A stretch of 64,000 bases of DNA from positions 5,220,438 to 5,284,437 of the forward strand of contig NZ_KB900609.1 in the NCBI RefSeq assembly GCF_000379105.1, in the 5' to 3' direction. The notes under the pieces are model-generated. The model searched no databases. It had not been told where the DNA came from and saw only the letters and a list, made by a program, of their open reading frames with translations. Below, piece by piece: positions 50,229 to 59,680 of the stretch; within the stretch, counting starts at the first letter, position 1, and each line of letters starts with the position of its first letter. Source of the stretch: Methylobacterium sp. WSM2598. Its GTDB lineage: Bacteria > Pseudomonadota > Alphaproteobacteria > Rhizobiales > Beijerinckiaceae. The position numbers and the translations under genes were made by a program.

Positions 50229-51023
50229 TCAGGCGGCCCGGGACCCCGCCGGGCTCTCCTCCAGGAACGGCGTCACGGCCGCCAGGAACAGCGCCGGGTC
50301 CTGCAGCGGCGGAACGTGCGCGCAGCCCGGCAGGATCGCCAGTCGCGCGTCCGGCAGCCCGCGGGCGAGGTCGCGCGCCATGGCGGGCGGGGTCGCCTCG
50401 TCCTCCTCGCCGACCAGCACCAGGGCCGGCACCGTCACGCCCGCGAGGTCCGGGCGCAGGTCGAGGCCGGCCAGCGCCGCGCAGGCGGCCCGGAACACCG
50501 CCGGGTCGGTGCGCAGGAAGGCGGCGCGCCGCTCCGCCATCAGCGCCTCGTTCGCGGCCTGGAAGGCGGGCGCGAACAGCCGGCGCATCGCCGTGTCGGT
50601 GAGGGCCGCGAGCCCCTTCTCGGCCGCCACGGCCGCCATGGTCCGGAAGGCCTGGCGGCCCGGCTCCGGGAAGCAGGCGCCGCAATCGGCGAGCACCAGC
50701 CTTCCCGCGAGGCCCGGATGACGGATCGCCAGCTGCAGGGCCACGAAGCCGCCGTAACCGTTCCCGAGCAGGATCGGCGCCGCCCCGCCGAGGTCCCGGA
50801 CGGCCTCGGCCACCCGGTCCGCCACGGCGGCGAGGCCGCCGGCCGCGGGCCGCGATCCGCCGAAGCCCGGCAGGTCGGGAACCACCACCCGGAACCGCGC
50901 GGCGAGGGGCTCCCGGACGCGGTCGAAGCTCGCCCGGTCCGACAGGAGCGAGTGCAGCAGGACGAGCGGCGTCCCGTCCCCTAGAACCTCCGCCGAAATC
51001 CCGCCCGCCAGCGTCACCCGCAT
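50229..51023 (-). CDS. Alpha/beta hydrolase with altered nucleophile elbow
   Basis: 264 aa, like 3-oxoadipate enol-lactonase/MhpC-type hydrolases: PLVLLHSLLSDRASF, VVVPDLPGFGGSRP, VPALVLVGEEDEATPP (acid) and PGCAHVPPLQDP (His). The nucleophile elbow reads LLGNGYGGFVALQ, so the usual Ser of GxSxG is Gly (codon GGT, one base from AGT). Either catalysis is lost, or this is a cofactor-independent or binding variant. It is divergent from the GntR gene; a palindrome lies between. Confidence 0.82.
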   Translation of the reverse strand: MRVTLAGGISAEVLGDGTPLVLLHSLLSDRASFDRVREPLAARFRVVVPDLPGFGGSRPAAGGLAAVADRVAEAVRDLGGAAPILLGNGYGGFVALQLAIRHPGLAGRLVLADCGACFPEPGRQAFRTMAAVAAEKGLAALTDTAMRRLFAPAFQAANEALMAERRAAFLRTDPAVFRAACAALAGLDLRPDLAGVTVPALVLVGEEDEATPPAMARDLARGLPDARLAILPGCAHVPPLQDPALFLAAVTPFLEESPAGSRAA

Positions 51024-51112
51024 CGTCCGCCTCCCGCACCGCGCGCCGAACCCCTCGGCCGCCCTCGTCCGGCCCGCCGCCCCCGGGAGGGAACCGCGCG
51101 AAAGCCGTTGAC

Positions 51113-51124
51113 GTGATATTTCAC
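51113..51124. promoter_or_regulatory. Palindromic operator candidate for the GntR regulator
   Basis: GTGATATTTCAC (GTGA-N4-TCAC) lies between the divergent starts at 51023 and 51132, next to a -35-like TTGACG. It suits autoregulation and control of the hydrolase by the GntR protein. Confidence 0.45.
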
Positions 51125-51131
51125 GACTGCG

Positions 51132-51794
51132 ATGTTGAGGCAACCTGAACGGGTCACGATCGTGCTGCTCCGCGACACCATCTACGAGGCCATCCGGGCC
51201 GAGATCCTCACCTGCCGCGTGCCGCCCGGGGCGGAGGTGCGGGAGCAGGAGCTGGCCGAGCGCTTCGAGGTCAGCCGTCAGCCGGTGCGCGAGGCGCTGC
51301 TGCGCCTCGAGCGGGAGCGGCTCGTCAGGGTTCACCCGCGCCAGGGATATCAGGTGAACCCGATCTCGGTCGCGGACGCCCGCGACCTGCTGCAGTTCCG
51401 CCTGGTGGTCGAGCCGGCCTGCGCGGGGGAGGCGGCCGAGTCCGCGCCGCCCGCCGTGCTGGCCGGCCTCGACGCCTTCCGGGAGCTGCCGGAGGGCGGC
51501 GACTTCATCGCCTACAACCGCGCCTTCCACACGGCGCTCGCCGAGGCGTCCGGCAACCGCCGCATGGCGGCGGTGACCCGCGACCTGATCGAGCAGGCCG
51601 ACCGGCTCGTGCGGGTGAGCCTCGCCACCATCCGGGGGCGCGATCCGGCCCAGCTCATCGCCGAGCACGCGGGGATCATCGACGCCGTGCAGCGGCGCGA
51701 CGCGCGGGCCGCGCGGCGCCGGGTGCGGGACCACGTCGCCCGGGCGGAGCGGCGCATCATCCCGGCGCTCGAGCGAAGCGCCGTCATCCTCTGA
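51132..51794 (+). CDS. GntR-family regulator (FCD subfamily)
   Basis: 220 aa. The winged helix-turn-helix covers residues 12-78 (LRDTIYEAIRAEILTCRVPP, LAERFEVSRQPVREALLRLE). The FCD effector domain follows, with metal-site-type residues in FIAYNRAFHTALAEASGNRR and IIDAVQRRDARAARRRVRDH. It is upstream of an aldehyde dehydrogenase and an MFS transporter on the same strand and probably controls them in response to a carboxylic acid. Confidence 0.92.
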   Translation: MLRQPERVTIVLLRDTIYEAIRAEILTCRVPPGAEVREQELAERFEVSRQPVREALLRLERERLVRVHPRQGYQVNPISVADARDLLQFRLVVEPACAGEAAESAPPAVLAGLDAFRELPEGGDFIAYNRAFHTALAEASGNRRMAAVTRDLIEQADRLVRVSLATIRGRDPAQLIAEHAGIIDAVQRRDARAARRRVRDHVARAERRIIPALERSAVIL

Positions 51795-51807
51795 GGGAGA
51801 GACCTTC

Positions 51808-53334
51808 TTGAACATGGTGTCGAGACCAGACCTCGCCGTCGAGACGCGCGGCAACTTCGTCGATGGCCGCGAGATCGAGGCCGGCGACGGCACGCTGATC
51901 GACGTGCGCAACCCGGCGACGGGGGCCGTCATCGCCCGGATCCCGAACTCGACCGAGGCCGACGTCGACCGGGCGATGCGCAGCGCGCGCGCGGCCTTCG
52001 AGTCCCGGGAATGGGGCGGCCTGGATACCCGCGCCCGCGCCAAGCTGGTGAACCGCCTCGCCGACGCCTTCGAGGCCAATCTCGACACGCTCTACCGGCT
52101 GGAGACGCTCAACAACGGCCGCCCGGTGAACGAGACCCGGGCGCAGCTCTCGCGCCTGCCGGACTTCTTCCGCTACTTCGCGGGCCTCGCCCTCTCGCGC
52201 CGCGACGCGGTGATCCCGGTCGAGGGCAGCTACCTCAACTACACGCGGCGCACGCCGATCGGCGTCGTGGCGAACTGCACGCCCTTCAATCATCCGCTGA
52301 TGATCCTGTGCAAGTCGCTCGCCGCCGTGCTGGCCACGGGCTGCACCACGGTGGTCAAGCCGTCCGAGTACACCCCGCTCACCACCCTGAAGCTCGCCCA
52401 GATCTTCACCGAGGCCGGGCTGCCGAACGGCGTGTTCAACATCGTGCTGGGCCTCGGCCCCACGACCGGCCGCTCCCTCGCCGAGCACCGCGACATCAAC
52501 AAGCTCGTCCTCACCGGCGGCACCGAGGCGGGGCGCATCGCCGGCAGCGCCGCCGCGCGCGTCTTCGCCCACCAGACCATGGAGCTCGGCGGCAAGACCC
52601 CGGTCATGGTCTTCGACGATTTCGACCTCGACCAGGCGGTCAACTACGCCGCCTTCGGGGCCTTCATCGGGGCCGGGCAGACCTGCGTCTGCGCCAGCCG
52701 CCACCTCGTCCAGGACACGATCTACGACGCGTTCGTGGAGAAGCTCGCCGCCAAGGCGAAGAGCATCCGCATCGGCGATCCCTTCGACCCGGCGACGCAG
52801 CTCGGGCCGGTGATCTCGCAGAAGCAGCGCGACCGCGTGCTCACCTACGCGGCCCACGGCCGCGACGAGGGCGCGCGGGCGGTGGCGGGCGGCCGCGCGG
52901 CGCGCATCCCGGGCTTCGAGGAGGGCTACTTCGTCGAGCCGACCGTCTTCGCGGATGTCCGCGCCGAGATGCGGATCTTCCAGGAGGAGGTGTTCGGCCC
53001 CTTCACCAGCGTCACGCCGTTCCGGGACGAGGCCGAGGCCCTGCGGCTCGCCAACGACTCGCCCTTCGGCCTCGCGGCGGCCGTGCGCACCCGCGACGTC
53101 GCCCGCGCCCACCGGGTCGCCGCCGCCGTGAAGGCCGGGATCGTCTGGATCAACGACCACCACCGCCTCGACCCGGCCTCGCCCTGGGGCGGCGTCGACG
53201 ACAGCGGGCTCGGCCGCGAGTGCGGCGCCGAGAGCTTCGACGACCACTTCAACGTCAAGAGCATCATGGTGGCGACGCACGATGCCCCGTTCGACTGGTA
53301 CCGCGACACGGCGGGCCAGCGCCGCCTCAACTGA
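51808..53334 (+). CDS. NAD(P)+-dependent aldehyde dehydrogenase
   Basis: 508 aa. TTG 51808 is best placed for the ribosome site GGGAGA (seven bases); ATG 51814 is the alternative. Catalytic Cys is in GAGQTCVCASR near residue 300, Glu in TMELGGKTPVMVF near 266, and the cofactor loop is LTGGTEAGRIAG. This is the betaine/phenylacetaldehyde-type aldehyde dehydrogenase superfamily. It oxidises an aldehyde to an acid, perhaps a product imported by the adjacent MFS carrier. Confidence 0.92.
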   Translation: MNMVSRPDLAVETRGNFVDGREIEAGDGTLIDVRNPATGAVIARIPNSTEADVDRAMRSARAAFESREWGGLDTRARAKLVNRLADAFEANLDTLYRLETLNNGRPVNETRAQLSRLPDFFRYFAGLALSRRDAVIPVEGSYLNYTRRTPIGVVANCTPFNHPLMILCKSLAAVLATGCTTVVKPSEYTPLTTLKLAQIFTEAGLPNGVFNIVLGLGPTTGRSLAEHRDINKLVLTGGTEAGRIAGSAAARVFAHQTMELGGKTPVMVFDDFDLDQAVNYAAFGAFIGAGQTCVCASRHLVQDTIYDAFVEKLAAKAKSIRIGDPFDPATQLGPVISQKQRDRVLTYAAHGRDEGARAVAGGRAARIPGFEEGYFVEPTVFADVRAEMRIFQEEVFGPFTSVTPFRDEAEALRLANDSPFGLAAAVRTRDVARAHRVAAAVKAGIVWINDHHRLDPASPWGGVDDSGLGRECGAESFDDHFNVKSIMVATHDAPFDWYRDTAGQRRLN

Positions 53335-53413
53335 TCCCACGCGCCCTCGGAGGGCCGGCACACCGCGTCAGACGGGGCCCTCCGCATCGCCCGCATCACC
53401 CCGAGGAAACGCC

Positions 53414-54817
53414 ATGAGACCAGACGCCACGACTGCCCCCGTCAACGCGGGAGGCCGGCTCGACCGGCTGCCGATCGGCCCGTTCCACTACCGGATCATG
53501 TGGCTGATCGGGATCGGGATGTTCTTCGACGGCTTCGACATCTACATCGCCGGGACCGTGCTCGGCGCGACGCTGAAGAGCGGGTTCTCGACCCTGCCGG
53601 AGAACGCCCTGTTCGTCTCGTCGACCTTCGTCGGGATGATGGCCGGCTCGTTCCTGACCGGCTTCCTGGGCGACCGCTACGGCCGGCGCTTCACCTACCA
53701 GGCGAACCTGCTGATCTTCGGCCTCGCCGCCATCGCGGCGGCCTTCGCGCCCTCCATGACCGTGCTGATCGTCCTGCGCTTCATCATGGGGGTGGGGCTC
53801 GGGGCCGAGAACGTGGTCGGCTACTCGACCATGACGGAGTTCGTGCCGGCCCGCTCGCGGGGGCGCTGGCTCGGGCTGATGGCGGTCTTCGTGGTGACCG
53901 GCCTGCCGGTCGCCTCGCTCGCCGGCTACGTGGTGATCCCGCTGCTTGGCTGGCGGGCGATGTTCGTCCTCGGCGGCCTCGGCGCCCTGGGCGTCTGGTA
54001 CCTCCGCAAGCGCCTGCCGGAATCGCCGCGCTGGCTCGAGGCCGTGGGCCGGACCGAGGAGGCCGACGCGCTCCTGCGCGAGATCGAGCGGGAGGCCGCG
54101 CGCGGCGGCGCGCTGCCGCCGCCGGCGCCGCTCGGCCCGCCCGCGCCCAAGGCCGCCTTCGCGACCCTGTTCCGGCCGCCGCTCCTCGGGCGGGTGATCG
54201 TCGGCTGCCTGTGCCTGATCGTGATCAACACCCTGCTGTACGGCTTCGTGACCTGGCTGCCGACCTTCTTCATCAAGCAGGGCCTGAGCGTGGCGACCTC
54301 GTTCGGCTACTCGCTGCTGATGGGGCTCGGCGCCCCGATCGGCAGCGCGATCGGCGCCCTCACGGCCGACCGCTGGGGCCGCAAGCCCACCATCGCGGGC
54401 GCCTCGGCGGCGGCGATCCTGTTCGGCCTCCTCTACCCGCTCACCACCGACCCCGTGCTGCTGCCGCTCGTCGGCTTCGGCCTCACGGTGCCGATCTACG
54501 TCCTCGTCGCGCTCCTGTTCGGGATCTACATCCCCGAACTCTTCCCCACGGAGGTGCGCCTGCGCGCCTCGGGCCTGTGCAACACCTTCGGCCGCGGCGC
54601 GACCATCGTGACGCCCTTCATCGTGGTCTCGCTGTTCCAGACCTACGGGATCGGCGGCGTGATGGCGCTGATGATCGGGCTCCTCGCCGTTCAGATCGTC
54701 ACGGTGCTGGCCCTCGGCGTCGAGCCGCGCCAGCAGAGCCTGGAGGAGATGAAGCCGCGCGACCTCGGCGGGGTGCAGGAGGAGCCGGTCCGCACGGTGC
54801 AGCGCGGCCTCGCCTGA
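53414..54817 (+). CDS. MFS transporter (sugar/aromatic acid porter type)
   Basis: 467 aa, twelve transmembrane helices. Start ATG 53414 follows GAGGAAA. MFS motif A is in TGFLGDRYGRRFTYQ after helix 2 and its repeat in LTADRWGRKPTIAG after helix 8; helix 1 carries GMFFDGFDIYIAGTVLG, as in aromatic-acid:H+ symporters. IYIPELFPTEVRLRASGL is the sugar-porter type signature. It is 79 bases after the aldehyde dehydrogenase. Confidence 0.9.
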   Translation: MRPDATTAPVNAGGRLDRLPIGPFHYRIMWLIGIGMFFDGFDIYIAGTVLGATLKSGFSTLPENALFVSSTFVGMMAGSFLTGFLGDRYGRRFTYQANLLIFGLAAIAAAFAPSMTVLIVLRFIMGVGLGAENVVGYSTMTEFVPARSRGRWLGLMAVFVVTGLPVASLAGYVVIPLLGWRAMFVLGGLGALGVWYLRKRLPESPRWLEAVGRTEEADALLREIEREAARGGALPPPAPLGPPAPKAAFATLFRPPLLGRVIVGCLCLIVINTLLYGFVTWLPTFFIKQGLSVATSFGYSLLMGLGAPIGSAIGALTADRWGRKPTIAGASAAAILFGLLYPLTTDPVLLPLVGFGLTVPIYVLVALLFGIYIPELFPTEVRLRASGLCNTFGRGATIVTPFIVVSLFQTYGIGGVMALMIGLLAVQIVTVLALGVEPRQQSLEEMKPRDLGGVQEEPVRTVQRGLA

Positions 54818-55109
54818 GCCTCATTCGCCGAAGGGGCCACCGCTGGGCGCCGCCGATGACGCGGGGCCGGGACCCTCGGCAGAGGTGCATCGGGCCATTC
54901 CGCCGAGGCGCGGCGCGGCCCCGGGGCCGCGTCGCGGGCCCCTTCGCCGCCGCGGCCCCGAGGACCCCGCGACCGCCCCCGGATCCGGGACCCGATGCCC
55001 CGCCCGGGCGGGGAGCGCCTCGCGCCGAGGCGGCGGGGCCCGCCCCGTCCCCGCGCGATCCTCAACACGGCCGCTCCCCTTCGCTATAGTGAGTGCCAGG
55101 GAGGGCCCA

Positions 55110-57053
55110 ATGGACAAGCTCGTCGAGCGCCGGCTCGCGGCCATTCTGGTTGTCGACGTCGTCGGTTACAGTCGTCTCATCGGCCTCGACGAGGCCGGGA
55201 CGCTGCGTCGGCTGAAGGCCCTGCGCCGCGAACTGGTCGATCCCGCGATCTTGTCTGCACGCGGCCGCATCGTGAAGTCGACCGGCGACGGCCTGATCGC
55301 CGAATTTCCGAGCCCGGTGCGGGCCGTCGCCTGCGCCGTCGCCATCCAGAAGGCCATGGCGCTGCGCGGCGCCGGCGAGGCGCAGGAGCGGGCCCTGCGC
55401 CTGCGGGTCGGCATCAACCTCGGGGACGTGGTCGCGGAACCGGACGGCGACCTCTACGGCGACGGCGTCAACGTCGCGGCGCGGCTGGAGCCGCTCGCGG
55501 AGCCCGGCGGGATCTGCATCTCGCGCAGCGTCCACGACCAGGTGCGCGACAAGCTGCGCTACCCGTTCGAGGATCGCGGCGAGCAGGAACTCAGGAACAT
55601 CGCCCGGCCGGTCGGCGTCTACGCCCTGCCGGCGGCCGCGATCCCGGGCCTGGCCGAGGGCGAGGAGCGGCCCGACGAGGCCGACCCCGCCCCGCGGCGG
55701 AGGCCGCTCAGGGCGGTCCTGCTCGCCGGGGGCGTGCTGTCGCTGCTCGCCGCGGGCGCCCTCGGCTGGTCGTACCGGACGGGCCCGGCGCGGGCGCCCG
55801 CGCCGGGCCCGCCGGCGACCGCGACGCGGGAGAGCGAGCCGGCCCCGCGACCGCGCCTGTCGATCGTGGTGCTGCCCTTCGCCAATCTGAGCAACGACCC
55901 CGAGCAGGACTTCTTCGCCGACGGGATCACCGAGGATCTCACGACGGACCTCTCCCACCTCGCCGGCAGCTTCGTCATCGCCCGCAACACCGCCTTCACC
56001 TACAAGGGCAAACCCACCGACGTGAAGCAGGTCGGGCGCGACCTCGGCGTGCGCTACGCGCTGGAGGGCAGCGTGCGCCGGACGGGCGAGCGGGTGGTGG
56101 TGAACGCGCAGCTGATCTCCGCCGAGACCGGGGCGCATCTCTGGGCGGACCGCTTCGAGGGCGAGCGCGCGCGCCTCGGAGAGCTGCAGGCCGAGTTCGT
56201 GGGACGCCTCGCCCGCTCCCTCGACATCCAGCTCATCCAGGCCGAGAGCCAGCGGTCCCTGCGCGAGCGGCCCGACAATCCCGACGCGGCGGATCTCGCG
56301 ATGCGGGGCTGGGCCGCGGTCAACAAGCCGCGCAGCCGGGAGAGCCTCGGCGAGGCGGTGGCCTTCTTCGAGCAGGCGCTGCGCCGCGACCCGACCAACG
56401 GCTTCGCCAAGCTCGGGCTCGCCCGGGCGATGAGCTCGCGCGTCATCTCGCGCTGGAGCCCGGATCCCGCCGCCGAGATCGCCGAGGCCGACCGCATCGT
56501 CACGGCCTACCTCGCCGAGCACGCGAACGACCCCATGGCGTTCTACGTCAAGGCGGAAATCTACAAGTATCGCAAGAATTTCGATGCCGCCCTTCCGCTC
56601 TACTTGAAGTCGGTCGAGCTGGACAAGAACTTCGCGCAGGGTTACGCGACGATCGGAAATGTCAAGATCCTGTCCGGGAAGTCCGCCGAGTCGTTCGCCT
56701 ACACCGAGAAGGCGCTGCGGCTGAGTCCCCGCGACCCGGCCGCCAAGATCTGGAAGTACTTCATCTGTCACGCCAACGCGCATCTCGCCCGCTGGGACGA
56801 GGCCATCACCACCTGCAACCAGGCCATCGCGGACGGGCCGTTCTGGCAGACCTACATCGACCTGGCGGCGGCCTACGCGTGGAAGGGGCGCGCGAGCGAG
56901 GCCGGGCACGCGGTGGCCGAGCTCCTGAAGCTCATGCCCGGCTACACGGTCGAGAAATGGGCGAAGGCGGATTGGTCGGACGACCCGACCTTCCTCGACG
57001 AGTACCGCCGCATCACCGAAGGGCTCAGGAAGGCGGGCCTCCCGGACGCCTGA
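55110..57053 (+). CDS. Class III adenylate/guanylate cyclase with TolB-like and TPR regions (paralogue 2)
   Basis: 647 aa from ATG 55110 (AGGGAGGG upstream). Same architecture as 46275-48203: cyclase domain (LAAILVVDVVGYSRLIG, KSTGDGLIAEF, DLYGDGVNVAARLE), a transmembrane helix near 205-222 (AVLLAGGVLSLLAAGALGW), TolB-like part (IVVLPFANLSNDPEQDFFAD) and C-terminal TPRs (AYVKAEIYK type, ending EGLRKAGLPDA). 170 bases at 55440-55609 are identical to 46605-46774 while the flanks differ. The codons of the TPR part are less GC-rich around 56550-56680. Confidence 0.92.
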   Translation: MDKLVERRLAAILVVDVVGYSRLIGLDEAGTLRRLKALRRELVDPAILSARGRIVKSTGDGLIAEFPSPVRAVACAVAIQKAMALRGAGEAQERALRLRVGINLGDVVAEPDGDLYGDGVNVAARLEPLAEPGGICISRSVHDQVRDKLRYPFEDRGEQELRNIARPVGVYALPAAAIPGLAEGEERPDEADPAPRRRPLRAVLLAGGVLSLLAAGALGWSYRTGPARAPAPGPPATATRESEPAPRPRLSIVVLPFANLSNDPEQDFFADGITEDLTTDLSHLAGSFVIARNTAFTYKGKPTDVKQVGRDLGVRYALEGSVRRTGERVVVNAQLISAETGAHLWADRFEGERARLGELQAEFVGRLARSLDIQLIQAESQRSLRERPDNPDAADLAMRGWAAVNKPRSRESLGEAVAFFEQALRRDPTNGFAKLGLARAMSSRVISRWSPDPAAEIAEADRIVTAYLAEHANDPMAFYVKAEIYKYRKNFDAALPLYLKSVELDKNFAQGYATIGNVKILSGKSAESFAYTEKALRLSPRDPAAKIWKYFICHANAHLARWDEAITTCNQAIADGPFWQTYIDLAAAYAWKGRASEAGHAVAELLKLMPGYTVEKWAKADWSDDPTFLDEYRRITEGLRKAGLPDA

Positions 57054-57118
57054 TCCGGGATCCGGTTGATCGGAGCGGATCCCGGATCCCGGAGCCCGCG
57101 CGGCGCTTGACGTCCGCA
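57052..57118. repeat. Stop-codon palindrome plus module, copy 3
   Basis: GATCCGGGATCCGGT, TGATCGG, AGCGGATCCCGGATC (57052-57088) starts in the stop codon of cyclase paralogue 2, as at 31585 and 48202. The module after it is shortened (GAGCCCGCGCGGCGCTTGAC) and runs directly into the truncated DUF692 gene. Confidence 0.75.
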
Positions 57119-57120
57119 TC

Positions 57121-57558
57121 GTGCAGGACGGCCTGGAGAGGCCGCTGCTCCCGGAGACCATCACGGCGGACTTCGCGATTCCCGGCGCCACCATGAGCGA
57201 GCCGGAATTCCTGCACCGGCTGACCGGGGCGACGGGCTGCGGCCTGCGCCTCGACGTCACCAACGTCGAGGTCAACGCGGCCAACCACGGCTTCGACGCG
57301 CGGGCCTTCCTCGCCGCGCTGCCCCTCGACCGGGTCGTGCAGGTCCACCTCGCCGGCGGCGCGCGGGAGGGCGGCCGGCTGATCGACACGCACGGCGCGC
57401 CGGTCTCGGAGGTGAGCTGGGAACTCCTCGCCGCCCTCGCGGCGCGGGCTCCGGTCCGGGCGGTGCTCCTGGAGCGCGACCTCGACTTCTCGGACCCGGA
57501 GGGCCTGATCGCCGAGGTCGCCCGGGCCCGGGTGACCGTGGCGCGCGCCGCGGCCTGA
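57121..57558 (+). pseudogene. N-terminally truncated DUF692 (MNIO family) gene
   Basis: The 145-aa open frame corresponds to the C-terminal half of DUF692 multinuclear non-heme iron oxidative enzymes (about 280 aa). It shows VQDGLERPLLPE (normally ..RPLLLEN), GCGLRLDVTNVEVNAANHG, LPLDRVVQVHLAGG and LIDTHGAPVS. Residues for the first metal ligands would lie in the missing half. The fragment begins at the edge of the dispersed repeat, so the repeat or a deletion probably removed the 5' part. DUF692 enzymes modify RiPP precursors such as methanobactin and bufferins. Confidence 0.75.
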
Positions 57559-57675
57559 CGGAGGGGCCGCGGTCCGGCCGGAGCGCCGTCGGCCGCGCTC
57601 CCGGTCGGCGAGGGCCGGAGCGCCCCGCTCGCATCCCCCGGGACCCGCGATCCCGGGAGCCGGGTGGCCGCCGGC

Positions 57676-59667
57676 TCAGGCGGCCTTCACGGCGGACAGG
57701 AAGGCGCCGACCTCCTGGGTGAGGCGCTCCGAGTGCTGGGCCAGCTCCTGGGCCGCGCCGAGCACCTGGGTGGCGGCGGCGCCGGTCGAGCCCGCCGCGT
57801 CGCGGACCCCCGCGATGCCGTCGGTGACCTGCCCGGTGCCGCGCGCCGCCTCCTGCACGGTGCGGGCGATGTCCTGCGTCACCGCGCCCTGCTCCTCCAT
57901 GGCCGCCGCGATGGCGCCGGCGACCCCGGCCATCTCGGTGATCGTGCGGCCGATGCTCCGGATCGCGTCCACGGATTCGTGCGTGGCGTCCTGGATCGCC
58001 CGGATCTGGCCCGCGATCTCCTCGGTCGCGCGCGTCGTCTGGCTCGCCAGGGCCTTGACCTCGCTCGCGACCACGGCGAAGCCGCGGCCGGCCTCGCCGG
58101 CGCGGGCGGCCTCGATCGTCGCGTTGAGCGCCAGAAGGTTGGTCTGCCCGGCGATCTGGCCGATCATGCCGACGATCGCGTCGATCCGCTCGGCCGCGGC
58201 GGCGAGCTGCCCGACCAGGACGTCGGTGCGGTTCGCCTCCTCGGCGGCCCGGTGGGCGATGCGGGCCGACTGCCCGACCTGCTGGCCGATCTCGCGGATC
58301 GAGGCGGACATCTCCCCGCTCGCGGCCGCGACGGTCTGGACGTTGCCCGCCGTCCGCGCGGCCGCGCCCATCGCGGCCGCCGATTGCTGCGCGGTCTGGT
58401 CGGCCGTGGCGCTCATCGCGCGCGCCGTCGCCTCCATCTCGGTCGCGGCGCCGGCGAGGCCCTGGGTCAGCAGCGACACGTTCTGCTCGAAGTGCCGGGT
58501 GACGCGGTCGAGGAGGTCGGCGCGCCGCATCGTCGCGTCGGCCTCCCGGGCGGCCCGCGCGTCGGCCTCCTGCTTGGCGACCAGCGCCTCCCGGAACACC
58601 TGCACGGCGCGCGCCATCGCGCCGATCTCGTCCCGCCGGGCGAGGGCCGGCACGACGACCGCGTAGTCGCCCGAAGCGAGGCGCTGCATCGCCCCGGTCA
58701 TCGCCGCGAGGGGCCGCGCGACGCCCCGCCCGACCCGCCACGCCAGGACGCCGCCGAGGATCACGGCCGCCGCGCCGATCGCCAGCACCATGAGGCGCAG
58801 CTCGGCCGCGTCCGCCGCGACCTGGCCCATCAGGTGCTGCTGCTCGCGCACCGCCTGCGCCCGCGTCGCGCTGCCGAGCCCGATGAGCGCGTCGCCCGTC
58901 CGCTTCAGCACCTGGTAGGCCTGCTCGACGCTGCCCGCCCCGTCGAGGCTGCTGCCGAGGGCGGCCTTGAAGGGGGGCAGCTTCGCGGCCACCACCTTGA
59001 GAGAGGCCTGCAGCGTGCCGCCCTCGTCGCCCCGCGCGAGCGCGTCGATCTCGCGGCCGTAGCGCGCCAGCTCGACGCCGGCCGTGTCGGCATCGGCCGG
59101 GTTGCCGCTGCTGCGGAACAGGATGGCGGCCGCGATGGCGCTCTGCAGCGCCCGGTCGGCCCGGAAGGACGCGGCGGCGAGGTCGGGCTCGCGGGCGGCG
59201 CGCGCGGCGATCGCGTAGCCGGCGTTGGACAGCGCCGCGCCGAGCTTCACCACCTCGCCGAGGGCGGCCTTGCGCGCCTGCATCGTCGCCACGAGCGTCT
59301 CGGCCTGGGCGGCGTAATCCTTCGCGTGCGCGGCGAGCGGGCCCGCCTCGGCCCCGCCGGACCGCGCCATGCGCTCGCTCTCGGCGGCGAGCTTGGCGAG
59401 CCCGGCCTTGAGCTCGACGAGCATCTCGCCCTGCTCGGTGCGCATGTAGTTGAGGACGAGCCGGCGCACGCCGTTCAGGAAGCGCTCGAACTCGCTGGCG
59501 CTCTCGGCCGCCTCGACGCGCTCGCCCGCCCGGGCGACCTCCGCGGTGAGGACGCTCGCGTTGCGGAAGGTGAGCAGGGCCGAGGCGCCGAGGAGCAGCA
59601 GCACGACGCCGAAGCCGGCCAGGATGCGCTGCGCGACCGACAGCCGGTCGAGACCAAGGGTGGGCAT
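57676..59667 (-). CDS. Methyl-accepting chemotaxis protein
   Basis: 663 aa. One helix near residues 12-34 (ILAGFGVVLLLLGASALLTF), a long all-helical periplasmic sensor of about 265 residues, a second helix near 295-318 (LMVLAIGAAAVILGGVLAW), HAMP (GVARPLAAMTGAMQRLASGD) and a C-terminal signalling domain. The hairpin tip is RIDAIVGMIGQIAGQTNLLA and ATIEAARAGEAGRGFAVVAS. It has no C-terminal CheR pentapeptide. The orphan TRAP binding protein upstream (13 bases) is probably co-transcribed. Confidence 0.95.
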   Translation of the reverse strand: MPTLGLDRLSVAQRILAGFGVVLLLLGASALLTFRNASVLTAEVARAGERVEAAESASEFERFLNGVRRLVLNYMRTEQGEMLVELKAGLAKLAAESERMARSGGAEAGPLAAHAKDYAAQAETLVATMQARKAALGEVVKLGAALSNAGYAIAARAAREPDLAAASFRADRALQSAIAAAILFRSSGNPADADTAGVELARYGREIDALARGDEGGTLQASLKVVAAKLPPFKAALGSSLDGAGSVEQAYQVLKRTGDALIGLGSATRAQAVREQQHLMGQVAADAAELRLMVLAIGAAAVILGGVLAWRVGRGVARPLAAMTGAMQRLASGDYAVVVPALARRDEIGAMARAVQVFREALVAKQEADARAAREADATMRRADLLDRVTRHFEQNVSLLTQGLAGAATEMEATARAMSATADQTAQQSAAAMGAAARTAGNVQTVAAASGEMSASIREIGQQVGQSARIAHRAAEEANRTDVLVGQLAAAAERIDAIVGMIGQIAGQTNLLALNATIEAARAGEAGRGFAVVASEVKALASQTTRATEEIAGQIRAIQDATHESVDAIRSIGRTITEMAGVAGAIAAAMEEQGAVTQDIARTVQEAARGTGQVTDGIAGVRDAAGSTGAAATQVLGAAQELAQHSERLTQEVGAFLSAVKAA

Positions 59668-59680
59668 GGGGGGCTCGCGG

